Below, one piece after another: positions 53,581 through 64,000 of a stretch of DNA of 64,000 nucleotides (position 1 is its first letter; the number at the start of each line of letters is the position of its first letter). The translations under genes and the position numbers were made by a program. Below the pieces are notes generated by a model. That model searched no databases and was not told where the DNA came from. It saw only the letters and a program-made list of their open reading frames with translations. The stretch comes from Prostheceraeus crozeri (taxonomy: Eukaryota; Platyhelminthes; Polycladida; Euryleptidae): the NCBI GenBank assembly GCA_907163375.1, contig CAJQUW010001810.1, forward strand, positions 186,001-250,000. Reading direction: 5' to 3'.

Positions 53581-55175
53581 CAGAGTTGGAAAAGTCGGAA
53601 TTGGAATTGGAATCGGAATTGACCTTGATAAACCTTAATTCCACTTTTTCGATAGACCTGTGATAAATCTATTTGTACAAAAATTGAAATCACAGTACTC
53701 GGTCGTTGTGTTAACTGCACGCAAAGATAAGAGAGAAATAAATCGACAGAGGTAGCTTTATTCTATAGTTGAATATAGTTGGTGTTTTTTGTGACTTCGA
53801 TGGGCCTACAGCCCCGGACAATGTTATTTTAGCGATTAAGCAGACAATGAAAAGACAATCATCTTTGTTCAATATGTTATTTAATTATTCATCAAGTAAG
53901 ATAATTAATCAAAATAAAGCAATTGTTGAATTTAGCTCTTGATAGGACAAGCACAAAAATTGGAGATTAACTTAATTGTTGTACACGCGAAAAACAATTG
54001 GTTTTGAAAGAGATTGGTTTGGATTAACAGTGCATTAAAGGGCAGCAACCCTGTCAATTCAAATCATAATATAGACAGTGTCAAAAATTTATTCTAATAA
54101 TTAATTATTCAATTACATGAACTATTATTCAACTTCCAATCACAACAATTAACAATATAAATTTTTAAGACTATAGTTATATAGATACGATACTCAACGA
54201 TAAAAGAAAAACTTTACACTTACGGTTCACTTCTTAATGTTGAATTCATTTCAATTGGATCGGACTCACTATACCAAAATAATATCATAAATATCAGTGT
54301 CACTTATACCGTCAGTCTCCAATCGCTCTCGCTGATGTGTTGCCCTATACGCTACTGTGTTGTTTGCTGGCAGGCTGTTGTTGTTGTTACTTCTGTAGTT
54401 ATGTTACACCGCGAGAGTCCGGAGTTCTTCTAACTGCTACTGAAGATGTCGGATGTGTTGTTGTTGTGTCAATTTCTCATCGTTTCTAATTTATATCAAT
54501 TTTTGAGACTTGACGATAAAACCACTTTCTTTTGAAAATTGAAAGAGTTTCCTTTAATCTCTGCTCGTTAGTTTTCGACTCGACCACATTTCGTTCTTAT
54601 CACGGAATTTTTGAGTTCATTTTTTAACATGGACCATTAATCAGATTTCATGATATCGTTTTTATCGTCGTTTTTTCTTTCATCAACAGTCATGTTATTC
54701 GCACACTGAATTTCTTTCTTCTGTCAGTTTATTAATAGATTTATTCGCATCTCATCTCTCTCTCTCTCTCTCTCTCTCAGCGTTTGATTCTTTGCTGACC
54801 GTTAACTTTCTTTTCTTTTTTCACGAGATATTGAATATCTCGTTTACGAAACGAAACCGGTAACATATCTGCATGTACACTACAGAAATATGAACTATGA
54901 ACATGAAAACGCACATAGGAACGACGCAGGGAACGGCACACAGGAACAACGAGGATAGGATAAGGGCACATGGGTTAGATTGAAACGAACAAACGTTAGA
55001 TGCACTAACATAGGACACTATACGCGACATGCAATTATCGGAATTGAATCTTATTATGGAATTGGAATTGGAATTGGAATTGAATTGAACTGTTTCGACT
55101 GGAATTGGAATTGAAACTTCTGTTCCGGAATTGGAATTGGAATTTAAAAATTTCAGTGGAATTTTTCCAGCTCTG
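53581..55175. mobile_element. Non-autonomous hAT transposon
   Basis: A 1,595-bp element with terminal inverted repeats CAG-AGTTGGAAAAG on the left and CAG-AGCTGGAAAAA on the right (reverse complement), flanked by the perfect 8-bp duplication CACACAAG. CAGxG-type ends and 8-bp duplications are hAT hallmarks. Just inside both ends are arrays of GGAATT (TTGGAATTGGAATTGGAATT on the right, near 55.06-55.14 kb; a shorter one on the left near 53.60 kb). There is no transposase frame. The interior includes a (CT)n run at 54757-54779. It probably moved using a hAT transposase encoded elsewhere; the perfect duplication says the insertion is recent. Confidence 0.92.
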
Positions 55176-55183
55176 CACACAAG
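55176..55183. repeat. 8-bp target duplication, right copy
   Basis: CACACAAG, perfect match to 53573-53580. Confidence 0.92.
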
Positions 55184-56765
55184 ATAAACCATAATACACT
55201 TTGTGTGCTTTTATCAATGCAGTAGGCTACATGAATATGCATGCTCATTGTTCATGACAGTTTGCATTCGTTTCCTTTTCGTGATATATCGCGTCATTCT
55301 CTGCATTCATGTTCTTACAGTGATTGTAAAGTTTCACGCAATTTACATTCTTCTACAGTCATGCTTTTCTGTCACGAAAAAGTAACAAACATAATAAAAA
55401 TAATCTTTATTAGTCCACAACAATGATTCAGTAGACATGTATGACAGTAAAAGAGACAAAATACAGACACATACAGTCAACATACAGACAATACAGACAA
55501 TACAGTCACATAGCACATGACGTGCATGTGCTATATGCTGTCAAAAGGCAAACAAAATGCCTTATGGATCATCTTGTGTGCCGTCGGCCTGAAGCAAGCG
55601 GAACTAATTGAGTGCTCTGTTTATTCGATCTGAATCGTCATTCATGTCAAAGGCCTAGCATGGCAGGCGGGTCTTTTACACTTCAGTTTGTATCAATAGA
55701 AGCAGCTCATTTTCCACACTACCTGCAGGCATCCCGCTAGATGCATTAGAGTGAGGTCACTGAATGAATAGTACCCAAATTGCGCAGCGAAAGAAGATTA
55801 GACGGATTTAGTACACCATTCGTTATTTTACGAGTGGGTAGAGACTGCCAGAGCAATCAGAAGAACGAAATAAATGAATGATTGCTATGTCTTCATACCA
55901 CCTTCATCTCATTGATTTTTCTTGCGAAGGGCTACTGTACAATGATTTAGCGATTAATCTTAGCCTTCTCTACTCAAATCGTTTCTACAGATATCCGCTA
56001 GCGAATGGTTGCTCTTCGAAAACTGATATTTGCGATTGATCCGTGTACACGCTTCACACGCATTCTCAATCTCCCAGAAGGAAAGTATGTGGATAAGATC
56101 ACTAATGGTTTCTTCTTCACAAGAAATGCTTAAATGAAATACTCGCTAAATAGTTCAAATGGTGAGATTCACAATTCCCATCGATGTCAACTCCATCGTT
56201 ATCTGCTCGATTTTCATAAACTTATCTGCTACATCATTATCAGGAGGTAAATAATTGTTTTTCAGATTTTTCGGTTTTATACCTGGCAAAGCAAAAATTA
56301 TCGACTGGTCTCATTAGCCTAATTTCCTCTAAACAGAAGGAGCTTTCGGTTGAAGGTCAGCTAAAGAATGATTCATAAATTTTCTAGCTTGTTTTCTCCA
56401 TTAAGTAAGTCACAGGGTGCTGATTTCGTGCTACATATTTTTCTTTGGAATAATTATGTGCGTCTCAGCCAACTTTTCATGGCTGTGTCAACTATACATT
56501 TCGCAAATTTAAGTGACAAGGGTCAATTTTCTGTCTAATTGCAGCATTATAAGAATGCAGATCAGAAGAATATAGCGCATACGAATGTTGAACATTTAAT
56601 ATAATTTCGGTCTGTCTAACGCACTGTGTAATGCCAGATGAACAAATTTTTACGTGTACACGCACTAGACAAGACAATCTAAAAGAAATGTTCAGTGTTT
56701 ACAAAATAACATATAATAACATGTAATCAAATGTAATATAAAATTAATATAATAATACATATCAA
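55184..56765. other. Anonymous DNA with a possible minus-strand 3' end
   Basis: No gene was recognised. On the minus strand, GTGGACTAATAAAGATTATT (about 55398-55420) looks like a polyadenylated 3' end with AATAAA, preceded by ATACAGACA-type tandem words (55455-55510) and a perfect hairpin at 55510-55534. It may be the 3' UTR of a LINE or host transcript; no coding part could be attached. Confidence 0.4.
55510..55534. repeat. Perfect 10-bp-arm hairpin
   Basis: ATAGCACATG and CATGTGCTAT flank ACGTG. It is adjacent to the ATACAGACA repeat tract. Confidence 0.85.
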
Positions 56766-58290
56766 GGTGTCCCAAAATTGGCGCAGTTTTCTATTTCAAT
56801 GTTAGAACGACCTCTTTTACTAGAAAATCATTTTCTTAATCAAAAGCAACATGAAAATACCATGAGGTTTTAGTACTTACAGTAAAGGTCGAAATATCCT
56901 TCATCTTTATCTAATAAAACATTTACTATTCTCAGAAGCTGTCAACAGCACTTGCGATGCATTCATTCTTAATTTCAAACTATTCTCCAATTTTCTCTTT
57001 GGTCGTCAATAGTTTTTGACTTTCCATAATGATATAATATGTACCTGTCCTTCAACACCACTCAAAGCCACCAATCTCATAGCGTCAGGTTTATGAGATC
57101 TTACCGGTCAAACTGTTTCAAAGCCGCGTTCAGAATCCCTTTGAAGAACTGTGGTTACCGTAAAGTTACGGTATTATGAAGAAGAAAGTGCGGCGGTTTT
57201 CCATCTTATTGGAAAATTGTCGTGGAGAACACCACTTCGATTGAAGTAGTGGAATGAAGTGATTCTTCAGCATTTAATTGCTATTACTCCCTCTGACAGC
57301 GTCGGAGAAAAATACCACTCAATTTGTGGCACTAAGAAGAAGCTGTCCACACCACAACACGTAATGAATGTAGAGAACGAGTCGAAGTCATGGTAGGCCT
57401 TTCACTTGCCGTGATGCAATTATGCCTTTTTATAGAGCCATCTTATGAAAATACTGCTTAATCGCTACAAATAATGTTGGATACTAAATCTTATTCGGTT
57501 ATCTTCATCATCTACAGTGATTGCCTGATGCAAAGAGAAGGGATAAAGAAAATGTCTCAATTTATCATTGATTATATTCTATGAACATTGATCTCTATAT
57601 GTAATTCCAGTCAGAGAAGCAAGTGCTGTAGGTGGACAAGTTCAATGACCTTGAAGAGTGAGCGATATCACACTTGTAGCCTATCATCTTCAATAAAAAG
57701 TGCATGATTTTCATCTTCAAGCTCTTTGCTTTTTCCTGGGCCAAGCTGGGGCATTAATGAAGATGACTGCAAGTCTTTTCAAATTTTGAAATTAAACGTG
57801 TAATATTGGAGTGATAAATGTGTCTCTTATCTTATGTGCACACAAAGATTGAAAGGCACATCTTTCATTTGTATAGAACAGTTGGACAATTTCTAAGTGA
57901 GTCGATAGGTTTTCCTGATCCTTGACTAAATGATGCCTTGCAATTAACCAATCATCAATGAATTTTTCGACAAAAGCTAAAATTATCTTTGTAATGAATA
58001 GTCAGAACCTTTTTTGTCAAATTGTATCTGGTGTGCTTTTTTATTGCTGACCAATCAGAGAAGTCGCATTATTTGTGACACGCATGACCCAACATTGTGT
58101 TTATCCGATATGCTTCATATATTTTTGATACAAGCTCACACTTATTACATTGATATTGCTGTTTGAAGATGAACGATTTTTTCAGTAATTTCTTTAAATT
58201 CTAGAACCTCATGATAATTCTTTCCAATTTTCGGCCTATAATTCATTTTTGAACGCAGTCTCGTTCTCACACCGAAATCAAAAGCTGCGC
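56766..58290 (-). mobile_element. Decayed Tc1/mariner element, copy 2 (inverted)
   Basis: Same family as 29737-31158 but in opposite orientation. It begins GGTGTCCCAAAATTGGCGCA, and near the other end has the complement of GCGCAGCTTTTGATTTCGGT and GTGAGAACGAGACT. The outermost 17 or so bases of that end are not conserved. Minus-strand coding traces include VVVWTASS, LNAEESLHS, FQ-DGKPPHFL (family: FQQDGAPPHF, second catalytic Asp) near 57.2 kb and DLINLTL-DWWL-VVLKDRYI near 57.07 kb. The order matches the catalytic core of a Tc1/mariner transposase. Heavily mutated and dead, but more complete than copy 1. Confidence 0.75.
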
Positions 58291-58730
58291 TCTGTATATT
58301 TTTTATTTAAAAATAAAAAAACAAATAAATGTTATGTGATAACAACGGAAGAGAGAATATCGCAGCACACTGTCAACACACTCACGCACAGATTGAAATG
58401 AACAATGGCTGATCCAGCAATCCGTCAATACTGATATTTGAGATTACAGAGATTCCATTTTTTCTCACTGAAGAACGAGCTTGTTGCTAAACATACAAGA
58501 AAATGACGAGATAAAAGGACAAAAGATTAACGAGATCGGTAAATGACGGTAGTTCAACTGGATTGCCCAGCTTCATTCAGAGTATACAGACTTTTAGTCG
58601 ATTTTCTTCAACTGATTGTAGATTTGCGGTCAGTAGTGACTGACATTGATTACTTACAAATACGTCAAAATTGATTTCGGTGAATCCATGAAATTTAAGG
58701 TATATACCGTAGTCAAAACTGCTAACATAC
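58291..58730. other. Spacer before the CUB gene
   Basis: No feature recognised. On the minus strand a strong 5' splice-like sequence AG-GTATGT lies at the very end of the CUB locus (about 58725-58732), so further exons could lie here or to the left, but none was found. Confidence 0.4.
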
Positions 58731-59625
58731 CTAATAGGAATGCATCAAAACATCCAACCTCAGACCCGACAGTCCCACATCTGGATTTGATGACAATTCA
58801 TGTGCTTGCATCAGTCCGCCTGTAAAAATCTTGAAATTTGATTTTATATCCTTAAAATCCTTAAAGCGCCTAATGATTATCCTCAAGCTCTGACTGTTGC
58901 AAAATAGATCGTGTGGAATTGCATTCCCACAGAACTTCGTCACAAACGTATTTTCATCGCTTTCTCCATCGAAGATCGTCAAGTCGTGATGAATGCAATC
59001 CGCAAAGAAACTCTCCAAAGTGAAGAAAAACTATTTTTGATTTCTGACCTTCAAAAATCCATTCACAAGGAGGCATCCGGTCCCAAAATTGATCAATTCC
59101 ACGACTTTCTATAAATCCTTCTTCTTCTCTAAGAATTCGCTGACCTCCGCACCATGAATTACTTGACCAGTCAATGAAGCTGTAACTGATGCTGAATCCT
59201 CTTTCTCCTATCCTATCTACATTGGTTTTGAATAACAGAGTCAGCCTTTCAAAACGGGAGTAAAATTTGAAAAAGTATTTTTCTTCCGCCCACACATTTC
59301 CACCAATTTTGGATCCATGTCGCTTCCGCCATCGTAGATGCTGAGATAATCTCGACAAACTTTGCTTCCATTCTTCAGAACTAGGTAGTGGAGATCAAAA
59401 TCCTCAACTTGAAGATGAACGACCTTTCCTTCAGGTGCTATGATGTTCCATCTGCAGTTCATGTAGGTCTTTCCCTTCTTCCATTAAATCCTTTGTGACT
59501 ATAGAGAAAAAACCTCCTGTTTTTTGCTGAACACGATTTCCACAGTTATACGAAATTCCAACAGATAACGTTGCATTTGGGTGCAGAAAATAGACAATCA
59601 CTAGACCATGTAATAATAAACACAT
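58731..59625 (-). pseudogene. Secreted tandem-CUB protein, frame-interrupted
   Basis: A host-type gene. From ATG at 59625 there is a signal peptide (MCLLLHGLVIVYFLHPNATL), then CUB domain 1: YNCGNRVQQ, MNCRWNIIAPEGKVVHLQVE, DFDLH, VCRDYLSIYDGG, VEMCG, LTLLFKTNVDRIGERGFSIS. CUB domain 2 follows: WCGGQRILREEEGF, MPPCEWIFEGQKSKIVFLHF, ADCIHHDLTIFDGESDENTF, TKFCGNAIPHDLF, IIIRRFKD. Both have the four Cys, the C-W-I and the DYL-IYDG motifs of CUB modules. The reading frame changes three times: near 59.46 kb (before MNCRW), near 59.25 kb (before LTLLFK) and near 59.02 kb (before ADCIHH). The spacing of conserved residues is otherwise perfect, so either it is a young pseudogene or the sequence has single-base indel errors. 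CUB proteins act extracellularly in binding and proteolysis; the exact role is unknown. Confidence 0.75.
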
Positions 59626-61014
59626 TGTCTTTGATATGGATGTAGACTTCTTTGCAGTGAATTTGAAAAGCACTTGTTGATCACACTCTCTTGTAGCAAT
59701 ATAGCAACAAGCGCGTAGGAGTTGTGGTCACATAAATGGATCACGTGTAAATTTCCAATCGCGCACATAAACTGTACAACATGCACATAAACTTTTAAAC
59801 GACATTTAAACAAAATTGATGTCTATGGTTGCGACTATGATTTCCACACTACCGTAAATTATATCATCATGTCATTGGCTTTAAATACCTGAGTCAGCCG
59901 TTCAAAACTGGAAAAAATCGGATGGATTCTTTGTATTTATTCCGCCCACACAATATATAGGCTACAATTGTCTGAAATATGTGCTTTACAAATCGTCATG
60001 ATGTGACATTGCAGCATCACTTGCTCATTTTGGCGAATACCTTTGGCACAGAATTAGTCGCTGGGCTCATCCAGTCTTCGTTTTTCTTGAAATGGCAAAG
60101 CTGATGAAATGGCTCGTTCCGTATAGATCAGTGGGCAGATGTGTGGACGAGTACAACCGGACCTCTAGATGCTGTGTCTGCGACGGTCATATTAAGTGCG
60201 GGAGCACATTTCATTATGTAGGTCTACTTCCACTTCCTCATTTATCTCAACCAACAAGTGTAGAAGTTAGTGGGAGATAAATTTCTTGGTAATTAATTGG
60301 CTCTGTATTCTGGACCTCAGATGAAATGCATGGAATTCAATCGTAAGATATTTGTGCCGCTATCTGTATCATGCATCAAACATGACATGTAGGCCTACAT
60401 TTATTCTGTAAGTTTCATCTCAAAGGTGCTAATTTGATGCCTTGCACTTATAGTCTGTATTTGTCTATTATTGAAGAAATTCCAAAGGGATTTCTAAAAG
60501 ATTTGGATATCATACTGAATCTGAAAAACTGAATATTCAAGATGCCTCCTTATTGCAAGCACGTATATCAACTCGCAGGCCTACATGAATATGTCATTCT
60601 ACCGGAAAAGTTAGGCTATGTGCGAACTACTTTTTGATTATTATTGCTATCAATAATCCATTCGTTATTTGATATTAATGTAGTAATCAGTATGTTTATG
60701 TAGAACTACAGACGTGGTTATCTTCTCTACATTTACTTGCATATAGTGAAGAAATTAGCCACTATGTTGAAGACATAATGCAAATACGTCGATATAGCAG
60801 ACTACCGACAGATTATTAAATGCTATAACAGGAAATCTCTACTTTCCGACGTCACAAAATTTTTTAGATGTCTTGAATGAATTTCCTCAACATTATTTGA
60901 TCAGGATAGAGCTTTCATCTTATGATGTGACAGTTTAATAAGAAGTATCACTAATAAATTTATGACATTGATTGTAGCAAAGTGCTTTGATAACCAAGGT
61001 AAATTTATTAATAG
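59626..61014. other. Anonymous DNA, no gene recognised
   Basis: Probably promoter and intergenic DNA of the CUB gene, then spacer before the LINE. A second patch at 59.88-59.97 kb (AGTCAGCCGTTCAAAACTGG, then TTCCGCCCACACA) resembles the part of the CUB gene at 59.24-59.30 kb, hinting at a small duplicated piece of that gene. Confidence 0.45.
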
Positions 61015-61863
61015 CATTTCTCCTCCAGACTACCTTCTATCCTTTTAAGCAATCTGTGTTCGATCAATAATAAGTTTGATGATCTTCACAGCCAAGTCAT
61101 CGCACTTAACCCCGACATTGCTATCTGTACTGAAACATGGCTCTCTCCCAAGAATCCAACGCAGAGCATTCAAATGGCAGGATATGAGTGTCATCGCACC
61201 GATCGAAAGAATGATTCTGGACGAGGAGGAGTGGCAATCTGGACAAAGAAGTTTTTGCGCGCTACCCAGATATCCACACCCACTTTTGATGAGGTTGAGG
61301 TTTGTTGCATCCAAATCCCTACTTCCAAAATAGTATTCACGGGAGTGTATATTCCGCCTGGGATCGTCAATTCAAATTTCAAGAGGATTTGTGACACCCT
61401 CAGTGACTGTCTTGATCATCATCTCAGTAATCTTCCTCTTCATCGACTAATCGCGGCTGGTGACTTTAACCGATACAATCGCTCCTTCCTTGAATCTGGA
61501 TTCTCCTTGATTAATATTGTACATGGTGCGACTCGACAGACTGCCAACCTCGACCTCATTTTCGTGGACAAGAGCTTGTCAAATGACTATCTTCCCGAAA
61601 ACGTCTCAATTGGTGCTCCAATAGCCGGCTCAGATCATGCTACTGTTCTTGCTAAGACAAAAGTATTGGTGAAGCAGCGTGTGGTGAAGAAACATATGTT
61701 CTATGACTTAAGCTTGTCGAACATTCTTGCATTTGAAAGATCTTTCCTTGACAATGACTTTTCACGCTTGTATGCTCCGAATGATATCGACACCAAATGT
61801 GATATTTTTTATGGATTCATGTATGATGCACAGAAGTTAATTTCGCAAAAACAGTCTATTTGA
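61015..61863 (+). pseudogene. LINE apurinic-type endonuclease domain
   Basis: This is the nicking endonuclease that primes LINE integration. In order: SINNKFDDLHSQVIAL, NPDIAICTETWLSPKN (catalytic Glu), GRGGVAIWTKK, VFTGVYIPPGIVNS, LIAAGDFNRYN (Asp/Asn), LDLIFVDKSL and SDHATVLA (Asp/His). All core motifs are present in one frame. The frame stops at 61861-61863 (TGA), and about 90 bases out of frame (with DNDDAPSLSPF readable in another frame) separate it from the reverse transcriptase part, which returns to the same frame. An ATG at 61174 lies inside the domain and is not the real start. Confidence 0.88.
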
Positions 61864-61950
61864 CTGACAATGATGATGCTCCATCTCTCTCACCTTTTTA
61901 AAAATCCCTGATACCGATGGATGGGAGGCTTATCGTGCTGAAACTGGCCG

Positions 61951-63619
61951 TTGTTCAATGGTTTGAAAGTCAAGGTAAAACAAGAAATTCTGAAGGCCAA
62001 GCAGTACTACTTTCGCTCTAAATGCTCGGATTCCGCAAGGGGTCTATGGTCATTCGTCAACATGGAGAGGGGAAAATCTGGAAGAGATCCCAGTGATTGG
62101 CTCAGAAACTCCAGTAATCCGTCCGAGGTGCTCAATACGATCAATGACTATTACTGTAGCATTGCCAACAACTCCAGTTTTGACTTCGTCGACGGGTCTC
62201 CATATGACTGCTGGTTACCTGAGTTAAGTGTTGAGGGCATCTGGAGCATTCTTTCACGACTCCCACCAAAGGCAACTGGAAGTGATTCTGTGCCTACTGC
62301 AGTTTACAAGAAGTGCTCTCTGGTCCTCGCTGAGCCGATCCATCACCTCATCAGTGAATGCCTGCGCCAAAGACGTTTTCCACTGATCTGGAAAATTGGT
62401 GACATAATCCCGATCCCCAAAACCTCGGAGAATGTAATAGAAAAATCCAGACCGATTAGGCTCTTGCCAATTCCAGCCAAGATTGCCGAGCGTGTCATCC
62501 TATCAAGCATCCGTCCCCAGCTAACAGCTCACCTTGGTGCTAATCAATACGGGATTAGGAAGAAATCATCAACAACTCACGCTGTCATCTATGCTCACGA
62601 TGCCCTAACCAGATTTGCCGATGACCCACATACGGGAGCCGCTATTCTGATCAGCTTTGACCTCTCCAAGGCCTTTGACAGAGTTTGTCACTCAAAGCTG
62701 CTTTCCAAGGCCAGTCAGATGAATCTTCCTGCGGGATTTCTGTTGTTATTGAAGAGCTACTTATCGGACAGGCAACAGAGAGTACGAATTGATAGACAGA
62801 AGAGTGAATTGATGAAGGTCACAGGAGGAGTGCCACAGGGGTCCCTCCTAGGACCTTATTTGTTCGGCATTTATATTTCATCGCTTCAGACTATTTTTCC
62901 CTCGAACCACATAATCAAGTATGTTGACGACATTTGTTTCTTATCAAGAGTCCGAAAGTCCAGCATTCCAAAGGATCTTGCTGAGATCGAAAGTGATCTT
63001 GACAATATTTCAGATTGGGTTGCGTCAAATGAATTGACCTTGAATACGGAGAAAACCACTGGTCTAGTGAATTACCGCGGTGGATTCAAGAGCATTTGCA
63101 GTATCGAGGGTGCCATCCCGACTGTCAAGTTCCAAGACAGCATTCGGTTTCTTGGGGGTTCATTTGGATGCGAACCTTGGATGGAGAGGCCATGTAAAGT
63201 TCATCGAGAAAAAGTGTGCTCAACGCATATACATTCTGAGGCGGGTCAGATCTGTCACTAGTATTGATGACTTCACTACCATTTATCAAGCATTGGTTCG
63301 GTCGCTGATAGAGTACTGCTGCCCAGCGTTTGTGGGAATCTCCTCAACAGACTCAAACCGACTGGAGAAGATTCAGAGGCGCTGTCTGAAAATCAAATCG
63401 CGTGATCTGAAGCTGGATGACATTGAAGCTAGAAGATGGTTGCAAGCTATCAACACCTTCAACAGCCTGGAAAGATTAGAGACTTCCATCAGAGAATTGT
63501 TCCCCAGTTATTTACCAAGTGGGCGTCTCGCCGTACCATTCTGTAGAACTTTGCGTCGTCAAAATTCTTTTTTTCTACGCATTTGTAGCACCCTTTCAAG
63601 GTCATCTACGAGACACTAA
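61951..63619 (+). pseudogene. LINE reverse transcriptase and C-terminal region
   Basis: Copies LINE RNA at the nicked target. Motifs numbered from 61951: WSILSRLPPKATGSDSVPTA (98-117), WKIGDIIPIPK and SRPIRLLPIPAKIAERVI, LISFDLSKAFDRV (236-243, motif A), GGVPQGSLLGPYLF (292-305, motif B), IIKYVDDICFL (YVDD 324-327, motif C) and ASNELTLNTEKT. Near 63.14 kb the frame shifts by one base; the downstream frame continues FLGVHLDANLGWRGHVKFIE, KKCAQRIYILRRVRSVTS, VRSLIEYCCPAFVG, RLEKIQRRCLKI and ends at 63619. The order and motifs place it in the CR1/L2/Jockey group. With only two interruptions in 2.6 kb this is among the younger retroelements of the window. Confidence 0.92.
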
Positions 63620-63720
63620 ATGCACGTGACTATTAGTTTTATACTTGCTTTTGTACGCGTATACGAATGTGTTCTTAGTTTCGACTAAACAAAACTGTCA
63701 TTCTGCTACTTTTATCTGTG

Positions 63721-64000
63721 TATTTTATTTCTGATTTCTATTCGACGATACAATATGAACATTTCTCTCTCTCTCTCTCCCATTGATGGCGCATACACAA
63801 AGGATATTCAATGGATGATTTGTATCTTTCATTATTTTCCTACGGTTTGTTAAGTTGCAATATTTCTTCAATCTTTCAAACTACGGATTGGTTTCAAAAT
63901 CAAATCATAGAAATAATTCTTTAATTTTTCAAATTTAAAAATTTACTCATTGTAAAATAATTGGCTGAAAGTTATTTTCGATTAAGTTAGTTTTATTTGA
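63721..64000. other. LINE 3' flank, nothing recognised
   Basis: Contains a (CT)n microsatellite at 63762-63779 and AT-rich sequence to the window end. Confidence 0.5.

Larger units (their letters stand above)
61015..63720 (+). mobile_element. CR1/L2/Jockey-type LINE, nearly full ORF2
   Basis: Long plus-strand copy holding endonuclease and reverse transcriptase. The 5' end is truncated or decayed: the readable frame begins RLPSILLSNLCSINNKFDDL. The 3' UTR runs to about 63.72 kb; no clear poly(A) or tandem-repeat tail was identified, though a (CT)n run lies at 63762-63779. Confidence 0.9.

Noticed and set aside
1-64000. tRNA and rRNA genes
   Set aside because: I looked for GGTTCGA-type T-arms with matching acceptor stems and for rRNA-like blocks and found none convincing; no computation was run.

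Overview
The window looks like a metazoan nuclear genome, most likely a marine or other invertebrate; the species cannot be told from it. It is about two thirds A+T, has very few host exons, no operons, no rRNA or tRNA that I could find, and is dominated by transposable elements of animal type: mariner, PIF/Harbinger, hAT, another Tc1/mariner family, Penelope-like, RTE and CR1/L2/Jockey-like LINEs, and one long Polinton (Maverick). Only two loci look like host genes: the last exon of a small tetraspan membrane protein near 46 kb and a secreted tandem-CUB protein near 59 kb.

Layout. 1-2.7 kb: anonymous non-coding DNA. 2.72-4.15 kb: a mariner with TA target sites, about 40-bp terminal inverted repeats (TIRs) and a DD34D transposase with one frameshift. 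4.8-7.75 kb: a rearranged PIF/Harbinger cluster with two different transposases, 0.46-0.49-kb inverted arms, a 0.19-kb direct duplication and two near-perfect palindromes. 8.4-9.0 kb: the GIY-YIG end of a Penelope-like element, then a LINE reverse transcriptase fragment. That LINE is split by the Polinton at 9,234-26,941, which has a 6-bp target duplication with one mismatch; the LINE resumes at 26.95 kb.

The Polinton (17.7 kb) has unusually readable parts. From the left: left TIR, an unknown gene, a duplicated protease 5' end, an adenain-type protease, a leftward integrase carrying a parvovirus-VP1-like phospholipase A2 domain, a leftward structural block (PX-like protein, probable major capsid, a small hydrophobic protein, a fibre-like coiled-coil locus), an AT-rich divergent promoter region, a rightward Asn/Asp-rich gene and protein-primed DNA polymerase B, then leftward packaging ATPase, probable minor capsid (penton), a coiled-coil gene, and a membrane-protein gene lying in the right TIR. 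As a fossil it is broken, with roughly a dozen reading-frame interruptions overall, but the protease and integrase frames are open and the TIR arms look about 95 % alike by eye, so it is not very old. The most interesting points are the PLA2-integrase fusion with an adenain-type cleavage consensus in its linker, a fibre-like motif of the kind seen in phage tail fibres, and a 27-bp GC-rich repeat found three times in or at the end of its genes.

27-45 kb is mostly anonymous, with one decayed Tc1/mariner copy (29.7-31.2 kb), a LINE 3' fragment (39.2-39.9 kb) and a hAT transposase remnant (40.0-40.6 kb). 46-56 kb holds the tetraspan exon, a small MITE-like repeat, an RTE LINE (49.6-52.4 kb, minus), stacked LINE tails (52.4-53.3 kb) and a non-autonomous hAT element with a perfect 8-bp target duplication (53,581-55,175). 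A second copy of the 30-kb Tc1/mariner family lies inverted at 56.8-58.3 kb. The CUB gene follows (minus strand), and the window ends with a long CR1/L2-like LINE at 61.0-63.7 kb (plus).
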